64,000 nucleotides of DNA from Nitratireductor alexandrii (GCF_004000215.1 NZ_RBVY01000005.1:1-64000); one strand, 5' to 3'; positions 20,130-30,487 are shown, counted from the first letter of the stretch. Program-made: numbers and translations. Notes: generated by a model not told the origin, from the sequence alone.

Positions 20130-21596
20130 TTGCCTGCCAGCCGCCCCGACGCCCCGCCCGAACCGCCGGTGCTGGTGCTGTTTCGCAACGATCTGCGGCT
20201 TGCCGACAATGCGGCGCTGAACGCGGCGGTAAAAACCGGCCGGCCGGTGCTGCCGGTTTTCGTTTTCGACGATGGCGCGGATGGCGGCCGCCCGCCCGGC
20301 GGCGCGCGCCGCTGGTGGCTGCATCACGCGCTCGAACGGTTATGCGCTTCACTTTCCGAGCGCGGCGCAGGCCTGATCCTGCGGCGCGGGCCGACCCTGG
20401 CCACGGTGCTGTCGCTGCTCGACGACACGAAGGCGAATGCGGTGTTTTGGAACCGGCGCTACGACCCCGCCGGCATCTCCGCCGATTCGGCTCTGAAAAC
20501 GGCGCTGCGCGACCGCGCCGTCGAGGCGACCAGCTTCGACGGCCAGCTGCTGCACGAGCCGTCGCGGCTGACGACCACGACCGGCGGGCCCTACAAGGTC
20601 TACTCGCCGTTCTGGCGCGCGCTCGTCTCGAGCGGCGAGCCGCGCGCGCCCGTCGCCGCTCCGAAGGCGATTCGCCCGCTGCACGAGGCGGTCGCCTCCG
20701 ATACGCTCGAGGCCTGGTCGCTGCTGCCGACGGCACCCGACTGGGCCGGCGGCCTGCGCGACACGTGGACCCCGGGCGAAGCCGGCGCACGGCAGCGCCT
20801 GGCGGATTTTCTCGACGCACGGCTCGAGCGCTATGCAGAAAGTCGCGACCGGCCCGCCGAAGCCGTCACTTCGCGGCTTTCGCCGCATCTGGCCCATGGC
20901 GAGATCACGCCGTTCCAGATCTGGCACGCGCTCGCCCGCCCCGACATCGAAGCGGGCGCGCGCGACCTGGAAAAATTCCGCAAGGAGATCGCCTGGCGCG
21001 AATTTTCCTATCATCTGTTGTTCCACAATCGCGACCTCGCCTCGAAAAACGTCAACCGCGATTTCGACGATTTTGCCTGGCGGCCGGATGCCGGCCTGGT
21101 TGCGGCCTGGCAACAGGGGCGCACCGGCTACCCGATCGTCGATGCCGGCATGCGCCAATTGTGGCGCACCGGCTGGATGCACAACCGCGTGCGCATGGTC
21201 GCCGCCTCCTTCCTGACCAAGCATTTGTTGCAGCATTGGCGCGAAGGCGAAGCCTGGTTCTGGGACACGCTGGTCGACGCCGACCCGGCCAGCAATCCGG
21301 CGAGCTGGCAATGGGTGGCCGGTTCCGGCGCCGACGCGGCGCCCTATTTCCGCATCTTCAACCCCGTCCTGCAGGGCGAAAAATTCGATCCGGACGGCGT
21401 CTATGTGCGCAAGTTCGTGCCCGAACTGGCACGGCTTCCCGACCGCTATATCCACAAGCCCTGGGAGGCGCCCGCCGACGTGCTTTCCCATGCCGGTGTG
21501 AAACTCGGCACCACCTATCCCGTAACTATCGTCGAGCACCGCAAGGCCCGCACCGCCGCGCTGGCAGCTTACGACGCGATGAAAGGAACACGATGA
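20130..21596 (+). CDS. phrB: Cryptochrome/DNA photolyase family deoxyribodipyrimidine photolyase
   Basis: A 488-residue flavoprotein predicted to repair UV cyclobutane pyrimidine dimers. The N-terminal antenna domain starts VLVLFRNDLRLADNAAL. The FAD-binding helical domain contains WREFSYHLLFHNRDLASKN, GYPIVDAGMRQLWRTGWMHNR and the conserved WQWVAGSGADAAPYFRIFNP. I chose the TTG at 20130 because GGAG lies six bases before it and the domain begins soon after. Its stop overlaps the start of the FAD oxidoreductase (ATGA), so the two are translationally coupled. Confidence 0.92.
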   Translation: MPASRPDAPPEPPVLVLFRNDLRLADNAALNAAVKTGRPVLPVFVFDDGADGGRPPGGARRWWLHHALERLCASLSERGAGLILRRGPTLATVLSLLDDTKANAVFWNRRYDPAGISADSALKTALRDRAVEATSFDGQLLHEPSRLTTTTGGPYKVYSPFWRALVSSGEPRAPVAAPKAIRPLHEAVASDTLEAWSLLPTAPDWAGGLRDTWTPGEAGARQRLADFLDARLERYAESRDRPAEAVTSRLSPHLAHGEITPFQIWHALARPDIEAGARDLEKFRKEIAWREFSYHLLFHNRDLASKNVNRDFDDFAWRPDAGLVAAWQQGRTGYPIVDAGMRQLWRTGWMHNRVRMVAASFLTKHLLQHWREGEAWFWDTLVDADPASNPASWQWVAGSGADAAPYFRIFNPVLQGEKFDPDGVYVRKFVPELARLPDRYIHKPWEAPADVLSHAGVKLGTTYPVTIVEHRKARTAALAAYDAMKGTR

Positions 21597-22936
21597 CGGT
21601 TGTCCCCATTCGCCGCAAGGCCGATCCGGACCGCAGGAAGATCGCGGTCGTGGGGTCCGGCATTTCCGGTGCCGCCGCCGCCTGGGCCCTGCATCCGCGC
21701 CACGACGTCACCCTGTTCGAGGCCGCCTCCCGGCCGGGCGGCCACACCGCGACGGCCAGGATCGATTATCAGGGACGCGAGATCGCCGTCGACACCGGCT
21801 TCATCGTCTATAACGAGCTCAACTATCCCGAACTCACCGCCCTGTTCGCCCATCTGGGCGTGGCAACCCAGGAAAGCCGGATGGGGTTTTCGCTGTCGCT
21901 CGACGATGGCCGGCTGGAATGGAGCGGCCAGACCTACCGGACGATCTTCGCCCAGAAACGCAACGTGTTTTCGCCGTCCTTCCTGTGGATGCTGCGCGAG
22001 ATCCTGCGTTTCAACCGCCAATGCCTGGCCGACCGCGAGGCTGGTCTGTTGGGTGGCGTGACGATCGGCGACTATCTCGCCCAGCGGCGGTTCTCCACCG
22101 CCCTGCGCGACAATTACCTCATTCCGATGGCGGCCGCGATCTGGTCGACCCCACGGGCAAAAATGCTCGACTATCCGGCCGCCACCTTCGTGTCCTTTTT
22201 CGAAAACCACCGGTTGATCCACAATGAGCGCCCGGCCTGGCGCACGGTGACGGGCGGCGCGCAAACCTATCTCGACAGGCTCCTGGCGCCGCTGGGCGAC
22301 AGGCTGCGGCTGGCCCAGCCGGTCGAGGCGGTGCGGCGCGACGAGGCCGGCGCCACCGTGTTCGCGCATGGCGCAGCGCCCGAACGCTTCGACGAGGTGG
22401 TGCTTGCCTGCCACACCGACCAGGCGCTCGCCCTCCTGGCCGAACCGAGCCCGCTCGAACGCACCGTGCTGTCGGCGATCCCCTATCGGCCGAACCGGGC
22501 GATTCTGCACCGCGACCCGCGGCTGATGCCCAAGCGCCGCGCCGCCTGGGCGGCGTGGAATTATATGCGCACCAGCGCCATGGATACCGAATGCGAGGTC
22601 TGCGTGACCTACTGGATGAACGAATTGCAGGGGATCGATCCGGCCTGCCCGCTATTCGTCTCGCTCAATCCAGTCACCGAGCCGCGCGCCGACATGGTGT
22701 TCGGTCAATGGACCTTCGACCATCCGCAATTCGACGCCGCGGCCTTGTCGGCGCAGGCGCGGCTGGACGACATCCAGGGCCATGGCCATTGCTGGTATGC
22801 CGGCGCCTGGACGGGTCATGGCTTCCACGAGGACGGCCTGCGCTCGGGCCTCGACGTCGCCGAACGGCTCGGCGCCTCCATACCGTGGCGTGCCCCGTTG
22901 GACCGCGCTGCCGAACCGGCGATTGCGGCGGAATAG
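21593..22936 (+). CDS. FAD-dependent amine-oxidase-like oxidoreductase
   Basis: A 447-residue flavoprotein. The dinucleotide-binding fold is at the N-terminus (IAVVGSGISGAAAAWAL, then VTLFEAASRPGGHTATA), and the C-terminal FAD contact is around HCWYAGAWTGHGFHEDGL. It matches the NAD(P)-binding/amine oxidase proteins encoded next to DUF1365 and cyclopropane synthase genes in many proteobacteria, where a role in fatty-acid modification is suspected but not proven. It overlaps the photolyase stop by four bases and is followed after 8 bp by the DUF1365 gene. Confidence 0.85.
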   Translation: MTVVPIRRKADPDRRKIAVVGSGISGAAAAWALHPRHDVTLFEAASRPGGHTATARIDYQGREIAVDTGFIVYNELNYPELTALFAHLGVATQESRMGFSLSLDDGRLEWSGQTYRTIFAQKRNVFSPSFLWMLREILRFNRQCLADREAGLLGGVTIGDYLAQRRFSTALRDNYLIPMAAAIWSTPRAKMLDYPAATFVSFFENHRLIHNERPAWRTVTGGAQTYLDRLLAPLGDRLRLAQPVEAVRRDEAGATVFAHGAAPERFDEVVLACHTDQALALLAEPSPLERTVLSAIPYRPNRAILHRDPRLMPKRRAAWAAWNYMRTSAMDTECEVCVTYWMNELQGIDPACPLFVSLNPVTEPRADMVFGQWTFDHPQFDAAALSAQARLDDIQGHGHCWYAGAWTGHGFHEDGLRSGLDVAERLGASIPWRAPLDRAAEPAIAAE

Positions 22937-22944
22937 GTGACGTG

Positions 22945-23787
22945 ATGACCAGGGACCGACGTGTGACGACCCTTGCCGAAAACGGCCCGCCGCCGCGCGA
23001 TGCGGCCTGGCTTTATCGCGGCCAGGTCATGCATCAGCGGCTCTCCCCGTTCGGCCACCGCTTCGCCTACGCGGTCTATTCGCTGCTGATCGACGTCGAC
23101 CGTCTCGACGAGGTCGACCGCCTGTCGCCGTTCCTGTCGGTCAACCGGCCCAACGTGCTGTCCCTGCGCGAGGACGACCATGCCGAGGACGGCCTCACCC
23201 TGCGCGCCCATGCCGACCGCCTGCTGGCGCAGGCCGGTCTTGGCGTGCGCGCCGAGCGCGTTCTTTTGCTCGCCTATCCAAGGGTGTTCGGTTACGTCTT
23301 CAATCCGCTGGCGGTCTATTTCGCCTATGATCGCGACGACCGCCTGATCGCGGCGATCTATGCCGTGCGCAACACGTTCGGCGAGCGTCATGCCTATGTC
23401 GCCCCGGTCGCGCCCGGCGAACTGTCCGAGGCGGGCCTGCGCCAGAGCCGCGACAAGCTGTTCCACGTTTCGCCCTTCATCTCGATGGATGCGCGCTACA
23501 ATTTCCGCATTCTGCCGCCCGGGCGCGCAGTCAAGCTCCGCATCCACGAGAGCGAGGCCGGCAAGCCGGTGCTTGCGGCGACGTTTTCGGGAGATGGCGC
23601 GCCGGTCACCAATGCCGAGCTTTGCCGGTGCCTCTTGCGATTTCCGCTTCTGACATGGAAGATCATCGCCGGCATCCACTTCGAGGCCTTGCGCCTGTGG
23701 CTGAAGGGGGCGCCATTCTTCAGGAGCCCGCCTCCGCCTCGGCCAGCCAGCTTTGGCGACGTCGAGGCACGGGAGGCGGATGCGTGA
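22945..23787 (+). CDS. DUF1365 domain protein
   Basis: A 280-residue protein spanning the whole DUF1365 family: AWLYRGQVMHQRLSPFGHRFAY at the start, YPRVFGYVFNPLAVYFAY in the centre, and KLFHVSPFISMDARYNFRI later. No signal peptide is visible. The family has no proven reaction but is persistently encoded between an FAD oxidoreductase and a cyclopropane-fatty-acid synthase, as here. The N-terminal 20 residues are poorly ordered. It is part of a tight four-gene operon. Confidence 0.85.
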   Translation: MTRDRRVTTLAENGPPPRDAAWLYRGQVMHQRLSPFGHRFAYAVYSLLIDVDRLDEVDRLSPFLSVNRPNVLSLREDDHAEDGLTLRAHADRLLAQAGLGVRAERVLLLAYPRVFGYVFNPLAVYFAYDRDDRLIAAIYAVRNTFGERHAYVAPVAPGELSEAGLRQSRDKLFHVSPFISMDARYNFRILPPGRAVKLRIHESEAGKPVLAATFSGDGAPVTNAELCRCLLRFPLLTWKIIAGIHFEALRLWLKGAPFFRSPPPPRPASFGDVEAREADA

Positions 23788-23833
23788 GGTCGCCGCGGCG
23801 GCGGCGCGCTGCCGGTGGGGACGGGAGAACGCG

Positions 23834-25081
23834 ATGGCTGGGATCGGGGCTGAGGCACCGGAAACGATCTGGTTGAACGCAGGCAATTTCGCCGCGCGCA
23901 CGCGCGGCCTGCCACGCCGCGCGCGCATGGTGCTGTCGGCCGCGATGCGGCTTCCCAGAGGAAGGCTGACGATCGATTCGCCGGACGGGCAGCGGTTCGG
24001 CGTCGGCGGCAATGCCGCCGGCCCCGAGGCGCATTTGATCCTCAACAACTGGAGGCTGCCCGGCCGCGCTTTTTCGCTCGGCACGATCGGCGTCGCCGAA
24101 TCCTATATCGATGGAGACTGGGACAGTCCCGACGTGACCACTTTCCTGGAGCTTTTCGTGGTCAACCAGGAGACCGGGGAAGAGGTCGCCGGCGGTGCGA
24201 GCCGGCTTTTGATGGCTTTCCAGCGCCTGCGCCACTGGCTCAACGAAAACACCCGTACCGGCGCCAAGCGCAATATTTCGGCCCATTACGATCTCGGCAA
24301 CAGTTTCTACCGGAGTTGGCTCGATCCGAGCATGACCTATTCCTCGGCGCTGTTTTCGACCGGCGCCAACGATCTGGAATCCGCCCAGGCGGCCAAATAC
24401 CGCGCGCTCGCCCGCGATGGCGGCGTGCGGCCGTCGAGCCACGTGCTGGAAATCGGCTGTGGCTGGGGCGGGTTCGCCGAATTCGCCGCACGCGAGATCG
24501 GCTGCAAGGTGACCGGCCTGACGATCAGCCGCGAACAATATGATTTCGCGCGCGAGCGCATCCACAAGGCCGGCCTGGCCGACAAGGTCGAGATCAAGCT
24601 TCAGGACTACCGCGACGAACAGGGCCGCTACGACAACATCGCCTCGATCGAGATGTTCGAGGCGGTCGGCGAAAAATACTGGCCGGTGTTTTTCGGCAAG
24701 GTCAAGGAGTGCCTGAAGCCGGACGGAACCGCCGCCTTGCAGATTATCACCATCAACGAAGACGCCTTCCGCCTCTATCGCAGCCGGCCGGACTTCATTC
24801 AGCGCTACATTTTTCCAGGCGGCATGCTGCCGACGCCGGAGATCCTGCGCAGCCTTGGCGCCGAACAGGGACTTTCCTTCCTGCGCGAGCGGGTTTTTGC
24901 GCAGGATTATGCCCGCACGCTGGCCGAATGGCGCGCGCGCTTCTGGGCTTCATGGGAAAAGATCCTGCCGCTCGGCTTCGACGAACGTTTCAAGAAATTG
25001 TGGGAATTCTACCTGCATTATTGCGAGGCCGGCTTCCGGGCCGAATTCATCGACGTCAGGCAGGTCGTCTACAAGGCCTGA
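23834..25081 (+). CDS. cfa: Cyclopropane-fatty-acyl-phospholipid synthase
   Basis: A 415-residue enzyme that transfers a methylene group from S-adenosylmethionine to unsaturated membrane acyl chains. The N-terminal lipid-binding region is followed by NISAHYDLGNSFYRSWLDPSMTYSSALF. The methyltransferase motif VLEIGCGWGGFAEFA is at about 204-218, with YDNIASIEMFEAVGEKYWP and QRYIFPGGMLPTPE further on, all hallmark CFA synthase segments. The start at 23834 follows GGGAGAACGCG; an upstream ATG at 23780 overlapping the DUF1365 stop is an alternative. It is last in the photolyase operon. Confidence 0.93.
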   Translation: MAGIGAEAPETIWLNAGNFAARTRGLPRRARMVLSAAMRLPRGRLTIDSPDGQRFGVGGNAAGPEAHLILNNWRLPGRAFSLGTIGVAESYIDGDWDSPDVTTFLELFVVNQETGEEVAGGASRLLMAFQRLRHWLNENTRTGAKRNISAHYDLGNSFYRSWLDPSMTYSSALFSTGANDLESAQAAKYRALARDGGVRPSSHVLEIGCGWGGFAEFAAREIGCKVTGLTISREQYDFARERIHKAGLADKVEIKLQDYRDEQGRYDNIASIEMFEAVGEKYWPVFFGKVKECLKPDGTAALQIITINEDAFRLYRSRPDFIQRYIFPGGMLPTPEILRSLGAEQGLSFLRERVFAQDYARTLAEWRARFWASWEKILPLGFDERFKKLWEFYLHYCEAGFRAEFIDVRQVVYKA

Positions 25082-25201
25082 TGCGCCGCGGAGACCGGGC
25101 GGCGACGCGCACGCCGGCTGTTTTCCGCTTGTGTTAATTGCTTCGCTGTCGGCTCGTTCTGCCGCCCGCACACTGAGACCGTCCCCTGAAAGGAGGGTTT
25201 C

Positions 25202-25498
25202 ATGGCGAGCAATCGTTTCAGCGAATATGACTGCGACGGCCTGATCGAGGTCGGCAAGCTGATCACCGGCTCCGCCGACGCCGTGGTCGCGCAGATGCGA
25301 TCCTGGTCCGGCCATCCCAACCAGGACATTCGCGGCGTGGTGATGAAGTCGCTCAGGATCCTGTTCAAGTTTCTGCAGGACATGTGGACCGACGCGCGGA
25401 TGGAATACAGTCGCAAGAAATGCGGCAGCGGCGATCTGGGCAAGGATATCGGCAGCAACTTCCCGTCGAGCCCGGCCAATCCGCAGGACCCGCTCTGA
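25202..25498 (+). CDS. Hypothetical small protein (98 aa)
   Basis: A 98-residue soluble protein from an ATG with an excellent site, GAAAGGAGGGTTTC. The sequence has a helical middle (GVVMKSLRILFKFLQDMWTDARMEYSRK) with two cysteines and a Pro/Ser-rich tail. I recognise no family. It lies 120 bp after cfa on the same strand and may belong to that stress-related unit or be separate. The strong ribosome site and GC-rich third positions support a real gene. Confidence 0.65.
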   Translation: MASNRFSEYDCDGLIEVGKLITGSADAVVAQMRSWSGHPNQDIRGVVMKSLRILFKFLQDMWTDARMEYSRKKCGSGDLGKDIGSNFPSSPANPQDPL

Positions 25499-25569
25499 TC
25501 CGCGACAACCGAAGGCGCAATCCGGATCCGACAGCGTATCCTGCCCCGGAACCGCGCACAAAAAGTGGA

Positions 25570-25606
25570 AAGATCGTGCTCCGTCAAAGCCTTGGAGCAC
25601 GATCTT
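25570..25606. repeat. Perfect 13-bp palindromic intergenic element (RIME-like)
   Basis: AAGATCGTGCTCC and its exact complement GGAGCACGATCTT flank an 11-nt loop. The arms and the flanking AAAAGTGGAA resemble the short palindromic intergenic elements widespread in rhizobial genomes. It sits between the small hypothetical gene and the convergent cpdB gene and could also act as a transcription stop. Assignment to a named family is from memory of similar sequences. Confidence 0.6.
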
Positions 25607-25630
25607 GATTCACCCCAGAACCGTCGTCGC

Positions 25631-27607
25631 CTAAAGCATGATGCGGTACTGAGCGAACCCCTCGGCGCCCTCGCCGGCGGCCTCGATCGCCACGCCCTTG
25701 ACGTCGGCGATGAAATCCTTCGCCTTCGGACCGGTCTCAAACAGCACGGTCGCGCCGTCCACCGGCGCAAACGACCAGTTGGCGTCGGCGGCCGGGTTGA
25801 TGGTGCCCTGCTCGACGATGAAGCGCACGATCACGTCGCGATTGGTGTCGGGCGCCTGGAAAATCACCTTGTCCGGGCCGATCTCGGGAAAATTGCCGCC
25901 GCCGCCGGCGCGGTAATTGTTGGTCGCGACGACGAATTTCTGCCCTGGATCGATCGGCTTGCCTTCGAATTCCAGATCCACGATCCGGTTGGCATCCGCA
26001 TTGATGAGATTGCCCTTGGGATCGTATTTCGGCGGCTGGGCCAGGTCGATCTTGTAGGTCACGCCGTCGATGACATCGAAATTGTAGGACGGGAACGCCG
26101 TGTTGATCAGCGTCTGATCGGCCTTGCCGGGCTCGACCTGGTTGAAGATGCCGGCCGACATTTCCAGCCAGTCCTTGACCTGGGCGCCGGTCACCAGCAC
26201 CGCCTGGACCGTGTTGGGATAAAGATAGAGGTCGGCGACGTTCTTGATCGCGATGTCGCCTGCCGGCACGTCGGTGTAATAATCCGGCCCGCCGCGACCG
26301 CCGGCCTTGAAGGGCGCTGCTGCCGACAGAACCGGCAGGTCCTTGTGCTCGGTCTCGCTCAGCATGTCGGCGATATACCAGGTTTGCGCCTGGGATACGA
26401 TCTGTACCGAGGGATCGTCGGCCACCAGCGCGAAATAGGAATGCAGCGGCGCCGAGGTCTTGCCGACCGCGGTGCGAACATATTTCAGCGTCGCCTCGTG
26501 CATGGCGCGCGCCGCGTCTTCGACCTCGGCCTTGCTTTCGACCAACGGCTTGGCCTTGCGGTCGACGCGCTCGAAGATCGGCCGCGCCTCGCTGGTCGAG
26601 GCGCTCACCCGCCAGCTGTTTCCGTCGCGCTCCAGCATCAGGTCGATCAGGCCGAGATGCGAGCCCCAGAATCCGCCCATCACCGCCGGCTTGCCGCCGA
26701 TCGTGCCCTTTGCATTGTCGACACCCTCCATGCCCTCGAATTTCGGGCCGGGGAAGTCGAGGTGGCTGTGCCCGGTGACGATCGCATCGATACCGTCGAC
26801 GCCGGCCAGGTGCAGCGAGGCGTTTTCGAGGTTTTCTTCGTACTGGGCCGGACCGACGCCGGAATGCGACAGGGCAATCACGATATCGGCCCCCTCCTCG
26901 CGCATCTGCGGCACCCAGGCCTCGGCCGCCTTGACGATATCGCGCGTCATCGCCTTGCCGGTCAGGTGGCGAGCATCCCAGTTCATGATCTGCGGCGGCA
27001 CGAAGCCGATCAGCCCGACCCGGATCGGATGGTCCTGGCCGGCGCCGTCGGTGATCGTCTTGTCGAGGATCACGTAGGGCTTGATGAACAAGTCGTCGTC
27101 GCGCGCGCTGGCCGCCAGCGACCCCTTGGTCAGATTGGCGCACACGAACGGGAAGTTCGCGCCCGCCAGAACCTTGAACATGAAGTCGAGCCCGTAATTG
27201 AACTCGTGATTGCCGAGCGTGGAGCATTCATAGCCGAGCGTGTTCATGGCGGAGATGATCGGATGCATGTCGCCATCCTTCATCCCGCGCTCATAGGCGA
27301 TATAGTCGCCCATCGGGTTGCCCTGCAGGAAATCGCCATTGTCGATCAGCATCGAATTGCCGGCCTCGGCGCGGATCCGGTCGATGATCGCGGCGGTGCG
27401 CGCCAGTCCCATCGTGTCGTTCGGCCGGTCCGCATAATAGTCGTAGGGAAATACATGCACGTGCAGGTCGGTCGTTTCCATCAGCCGCAGATGGGCCTGA
27501 TTGGCGTTCGCCCGTGCGGCGAAGGGGTGAAGCATGACGACACCGCCCAGCGCCGCCGCGCCGGACAGGAAGGAGCGGCGGGATATCGGATGAAGCATTT
27601 CGGACAT
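25631..27607 (-). CDS. cpdB: Periplasmic 2',3'-cyclic-nucleotide phosphodiesterase/3'-nucleotidase
   Basis: A bifunctional periplasmic enzyme of about 658 residues that hydrolyses 2',3'-cyclic nucleotides and 3'-nucleotides for phosphate and nucleoside salvage. The Tat signal is [19 protein letters not shown]. The metallophosphatase domain has [25 protein letters not shown] and [12 protein letters not shown]. The C-terminal nucleotidase domain contains [19 protein letters not shown]. The ATG at 27607 has GGGAG at six-base spacing, while the ATG two codons earlier has none. It is a single gene, convergent with the small hypothetical protein. Confidence 0.93.
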   Translation of the reverse strand: MSEMLHPISRRSFLSGAAALGGVVMLHPFAARANANQAHLRLMETTDLHVHVFPYDYYADRPNDTMGLARTAAIIDRIRAEAGNSMLIDNGDFLQGNPMGDYIAYERGMKDGDMHPIISAMNTLGYECSTLGNHEFNYGLDFMFKVLAGANFPFVCANLTKGSLAASARDDDLFIKPYVILDKTITDGAGQDHPIRVGLIGFVPPQIMNWDARHLTGKAMTRDIVKAAEAWVPQMREEGADIVIALSHSGVGPAQYEENLENASLHLAGVDGIDAIVTGHSHLDFPGPKFEGMEGVDNAKGTIGGKPAVMGGFWGSHLGLIDLMLERDGNSWRVSASTSEARPIFERVDRKAKPLVESKAEVEDAARAMHEATLKYVRTAVGKTSAPLHSYFALVADDPSVQIVSQAQTWYIADMLSETEHKDLPVLSAAAPFKAGGRGGPDYYTDVPAGDIAIKNVADLYLYPNTVQAVLVTGAQVKDWLEMSAGIFNQVEPGKADQTLINTAFPSYNFDVIDGVTYKIDLAQPPKYDPKGNLINADANRIVDLEFEGKPIDPGQKFVVATNNYRAGGGGNFPEIGPDKVIFQAPDTNRDVIVRFIVEQGTINPAADANWSFAPVDGATVLFETGPKAKDFIADVKGVAIEAAGEGAEGFAQYRIML

Positions 27608-27858
27608 TTTCATCTCCCTGAAATTCTGGACGGACGCGCCGGCGAGACCCCGTATCGGGTCGCGGCGTTGCGCGCTTCATCCACCAGATTTCGATGACGG
27701 CCGCATGACTGCGCCTGAAACGGTCGCGGGCGCGAACCCTGTCGCCATCACCGGGAAATCGAGTGTCGGTCCGAAAAGCGCGCGAGGCAAGGCCGAAACG
27801 GGACCATCGCCGCGATCGCCAGGCTCACCGGGCATGAGCCGGAAGGCCCGCGCCGGGC

Positions 27859-30303
27859 TCAAGCGGCGCTGGTGCGCGAGGAAGCCGACGCATCGTTCGG
27901 CCGCGCCTGCGCGGCCAGGAACGCGGCAACCGCGTCGCCCGGCATCGGACGGCCGAAATAGAAGCCCTGCAGACTGTCGACGCCGATGCCACGCAAAAAC
28001 GCCTCGTGCTCGGCCGTTTCCACCCCCTCGGCCGTGACCTGCATGCCGAGCGTGCGGCCGATGGTGACGATCGACCGCAACACGCTGACGGTGCGCTTGT
28101 CGGCGGCGCCCTGGCCGACCAGGGACTGGTCGATCTTGATCTTGTCGAAGGGCACCTCGCGCAGCGACGACAGCGAGGAATAGCCGGTCCCGAAATCGTC
28201 CATGGCGACCGTAACGCCGAGCGCGTGCAGTTGCGCGACCACCCGCGCCACCAGGTCGACACCGCCGCGATAGGCGCTTTCGGTGACTTCGATCTCCAGC
28301 CGCTCCGGCGCCAGCCCGGTCGCCTCCAGCACGCCGCGCACGTGTTGCGGCAGATCGCCATATTCGAGCTGGCGCGGGGAAATATTGACGGCCACGCGCA
28401 CGGCCTGCGGCCAGGCGGTAGCACGACCGCAGGCCTCGGCGAGCACCCAGGCGCCGATCTCGTCGATGCTGCCGGTCTGCTCAGCGAGCGCGACGAAATC
28501 GCCGGGTTCGACCAGCCCGTAGACGGGATGGCGCCAGCGCGCCAGCGCCTCGAACAGGATCGGCCGGCCGCTGCGCGCCGAAACCACCGGTTGGAACTCG
28601 ATAAAGATCTCGCCGCGCGAAACCGCCTTCCAAAGATCGAGTTCGAGCTGTTTTCTGCGCGCGAAGGCCGCGCCCGCCTCGCTGCTGGCCAGGCGCACCT
28701 GCTCCTTGCCGCGCGACTTTGCGTCGTAGAGCGCAATGTCGGCAAGCTGCATCAGCTGTTCGGGATCGCGGCCGTCGTCGGGCAGGACGGCGACCCCTGC
28801 ACTGACGCCGACCTTGAAGGTGCCGGCCGGGGTTTCGACCGGCTGCGCGACCTCATGCACGACCTTTTCGACGATCTCGCGTAGGCGCACCGTATCCATG
28901 TCGTCCTTGATCGCGACGATGGCGGCGAATTCGTCGCCGCCGATCCGCGCCAGGACGGAATCGCGCGGCAGAAAGCCCGCGATCCGCCGCGTGGTGGTCT
29001 GAAGTACGGTGTCGCCGACGGAATGGCCGGCGGTATCGTTGATCGCCTTGAAATCGTCGAGGTCGAACAGCACCAGCGCGAAACGGCGCGAGGCCGCTTC
29101 GGCAAGTCCGCGCGCGCGCAACAATTCCTGGTTGAAGCGGGCCCGGTTGCCGACCCCTGTCAGGCTGTCATGATGGGCGAGATATTCGAGCTCCCTCTCC
29201 TTGGTCTTCTGCGCCCCGATATCGCGCCCGATGCCGCGGAACCCCGCGAACACCCCGTCGCGGTCATAGGTCGGCGTGCCCGTGATCGACCACCAGCGCT
29301 CGTGCCCGTCGATCACCAAAAGCACCGAACAGTCCCGGAACGCCTCGCCGCGCAGGAGGTGCCGCAAGACCTCTTCGCGCCTGTCGCCGGCCCTCTCCTC
29401 CGGCGAGGCGCCCGTCGTCAGGACGCGGTCGAGCCGCAGCCGGTCGAGTGCGGCCGGCGACAGGCCGGACTGCCTGACAAGAGAGTCGGAAACGCGAACC
29501 AGCCTCAACTGGGAATCGCACTGCCAGTGCCAGTCGCTTGAATTGGCTTCGAAATCATGCAGAAGCAGCGCGATGAGCTGGGTCTGCTCGCGCACCTGCG
29601 CCATGGCCACCACCCGTTCCGCGAACGCGCCGGCATGCTGACGCAGCGCGATCGGGAAGGCGAGCGCGTAAACGCCGATCAACTGGAGTTCGAAAGCGTG
29701 ATCGGCGACGCCGGCCCGCATGAAGGTCACGACCATCATGATCGCGATCGGCAGCGAAAAGGCGAAGACCGCCAGCGGCAGGGCGGCGAGGATGAAGGCA
29801 GAAGAGGCCAGATAGGCCGTCATCAACACCGTCAGGACGTGCCGCACGCTCTCGTCCGCGCTGGCGTAGAAGATCAGCGGCAGACTGCCCCACACCGCGC
29901 CGAACAGGAAACAAGTGGCGATGTTGCGCCAATATTGGGCGGCGACCTCGTCACGCGCCGGCCGGTGCCCGGCCAGGGGCGGTCCGCTGAGAATATCGAA
30001 AATCAGCGCCGCCAGCATGACAGCGAACCAGGCCGCGGCGATCGCAGCGCCGCCGGGACGCGCGACAAGCGCGTCGAGCGCGATCAAGGCGCCCAGCAAA
30101 TGGGCCAGGATCGCCACCGGCCGCAACCGGTTGATCGCCTCCACCTGGTCGATGCGCACCAGAAGACGCTGCTCGGCCGTCATCGACCGGCCACGCATGA
30201 TCCTTGCTGCAAAACCCTTGCCCGGCCATCCACGCAGGAAGGCCATCCCGGCGCGCTCACCCATATCTGTCCCGACCTGATTCCCGTGCGGCAGGTCGAC
30301 CAT
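27859..30303 (-). CDS. Membrane GGDEF-EAL bifunctional cyclic di-GMP protein
   Basis: Up to 814 residues. An N-terminal membrane region of five or six helices (about 55-215) is followed by a PAS-like domain (DWHWQCDSQLRLVRVSDSLV to GFRGIGRDIGAQK). A GGDEF domain with intact RIGGDEF (near 454) and an EAL domain with FEALARW, EVTESA and DDFGTGYSSL complete it. Both catalytic signatures look intact, so either synthesis or breakdown of cyclic di-GMP is possible. The exact start is uncertain; internal ATGs at 30246 and 30183 are alternatives, and none has a strong ribosome site. It is divergent from the mscS gene. Confidence 0.88.
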   Translation of the reverse strand: MVDLPHGNQVGTDMGERAGMAFLRGWPGKGFAARIMRGRSMTAEQRLLVRIDQVEAINRLRPVAILAHLLGALIALDALVARPGGAAIAAAWFAVMLAALIFDILSGPPLAGHRPARDEVAAQYWRNIATCFLFGAVWGSLPLIFYASADESVRHVLTVLMTAYLASSAFILAALPLAVFAFSLPIAIMMVVTFMRAGVADHAFELQLIGVYALAFPIALRQHAGAFAERVVAMAQVREQTQLIALLLHDFEANSSDWHWQCDSQLRLVRVSDSLVRQSGLSPAALDRLRLDRVLTTGASPEERAGDRREEVLRHLLRGEAFRDCSVLLVIDGHERWWSITGTPTYDRDGVFAGFRGIGRDIGAQKTKERELEYLAHHDSLTGVGNRARFNQELLRARGLAEAASRRFALVLFDLDDFKAINDTAGHSVGDTVLQTTTRRIAGFLPRDSVLARIGGDEFAAIVAIKDDMDTVRLREIVEKVVHEVAQPVETPAGTFKVGVSAGVAVLPDDGRDPEQLMQLADIALYDAKSRGKEQVRLASSEAGAAFARRKQLELDLWKAVSRGEIFIEFQPVVSARSGRPILFEALARWRHPVYGLVEPGDFVALAEQTGSIDEIGAWVLAEACGRATAWPQAVRVAVNISPRQLEYGDLPQHVRGVLEATGLAPERLEIEVTESAYRGGVDLVARVVAQLHALGVTVAMDDFGTGYSSLSSLREVPFDKIKIDQSLVGQGAADKRTVSVLRSIVTIGRTLGMQVTAEGVETAEHEAFLRGIGVDSLQGFYFGRPMPGDAVAAFLAAQARPNDASASSRTSAA

Positions 30304-30487
30304 AGGTGTGCCGAGGAACGAAAAGCCTTACCGATCCGCTCGTATTTTAACGGTTGGTTATGCATCTGCCATACGCGGCGTGCCCGGCAGCGGTTCAAAC
30401 TCGCCGCGAAAGGTTCTACCATGCGCATTCGGCTTCGCCGTCGGGCGGCGCGCGCCGCCGCTTTGGCCGGAGGACAGTCCAGACGCG

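Noticed and set aside
27614-27858. Possible small gene between cpdB and the GGDEF-EAL gene
   Set aside because: Short frames only, without a ribosome site; the region is better read as leader and 3' spacer.
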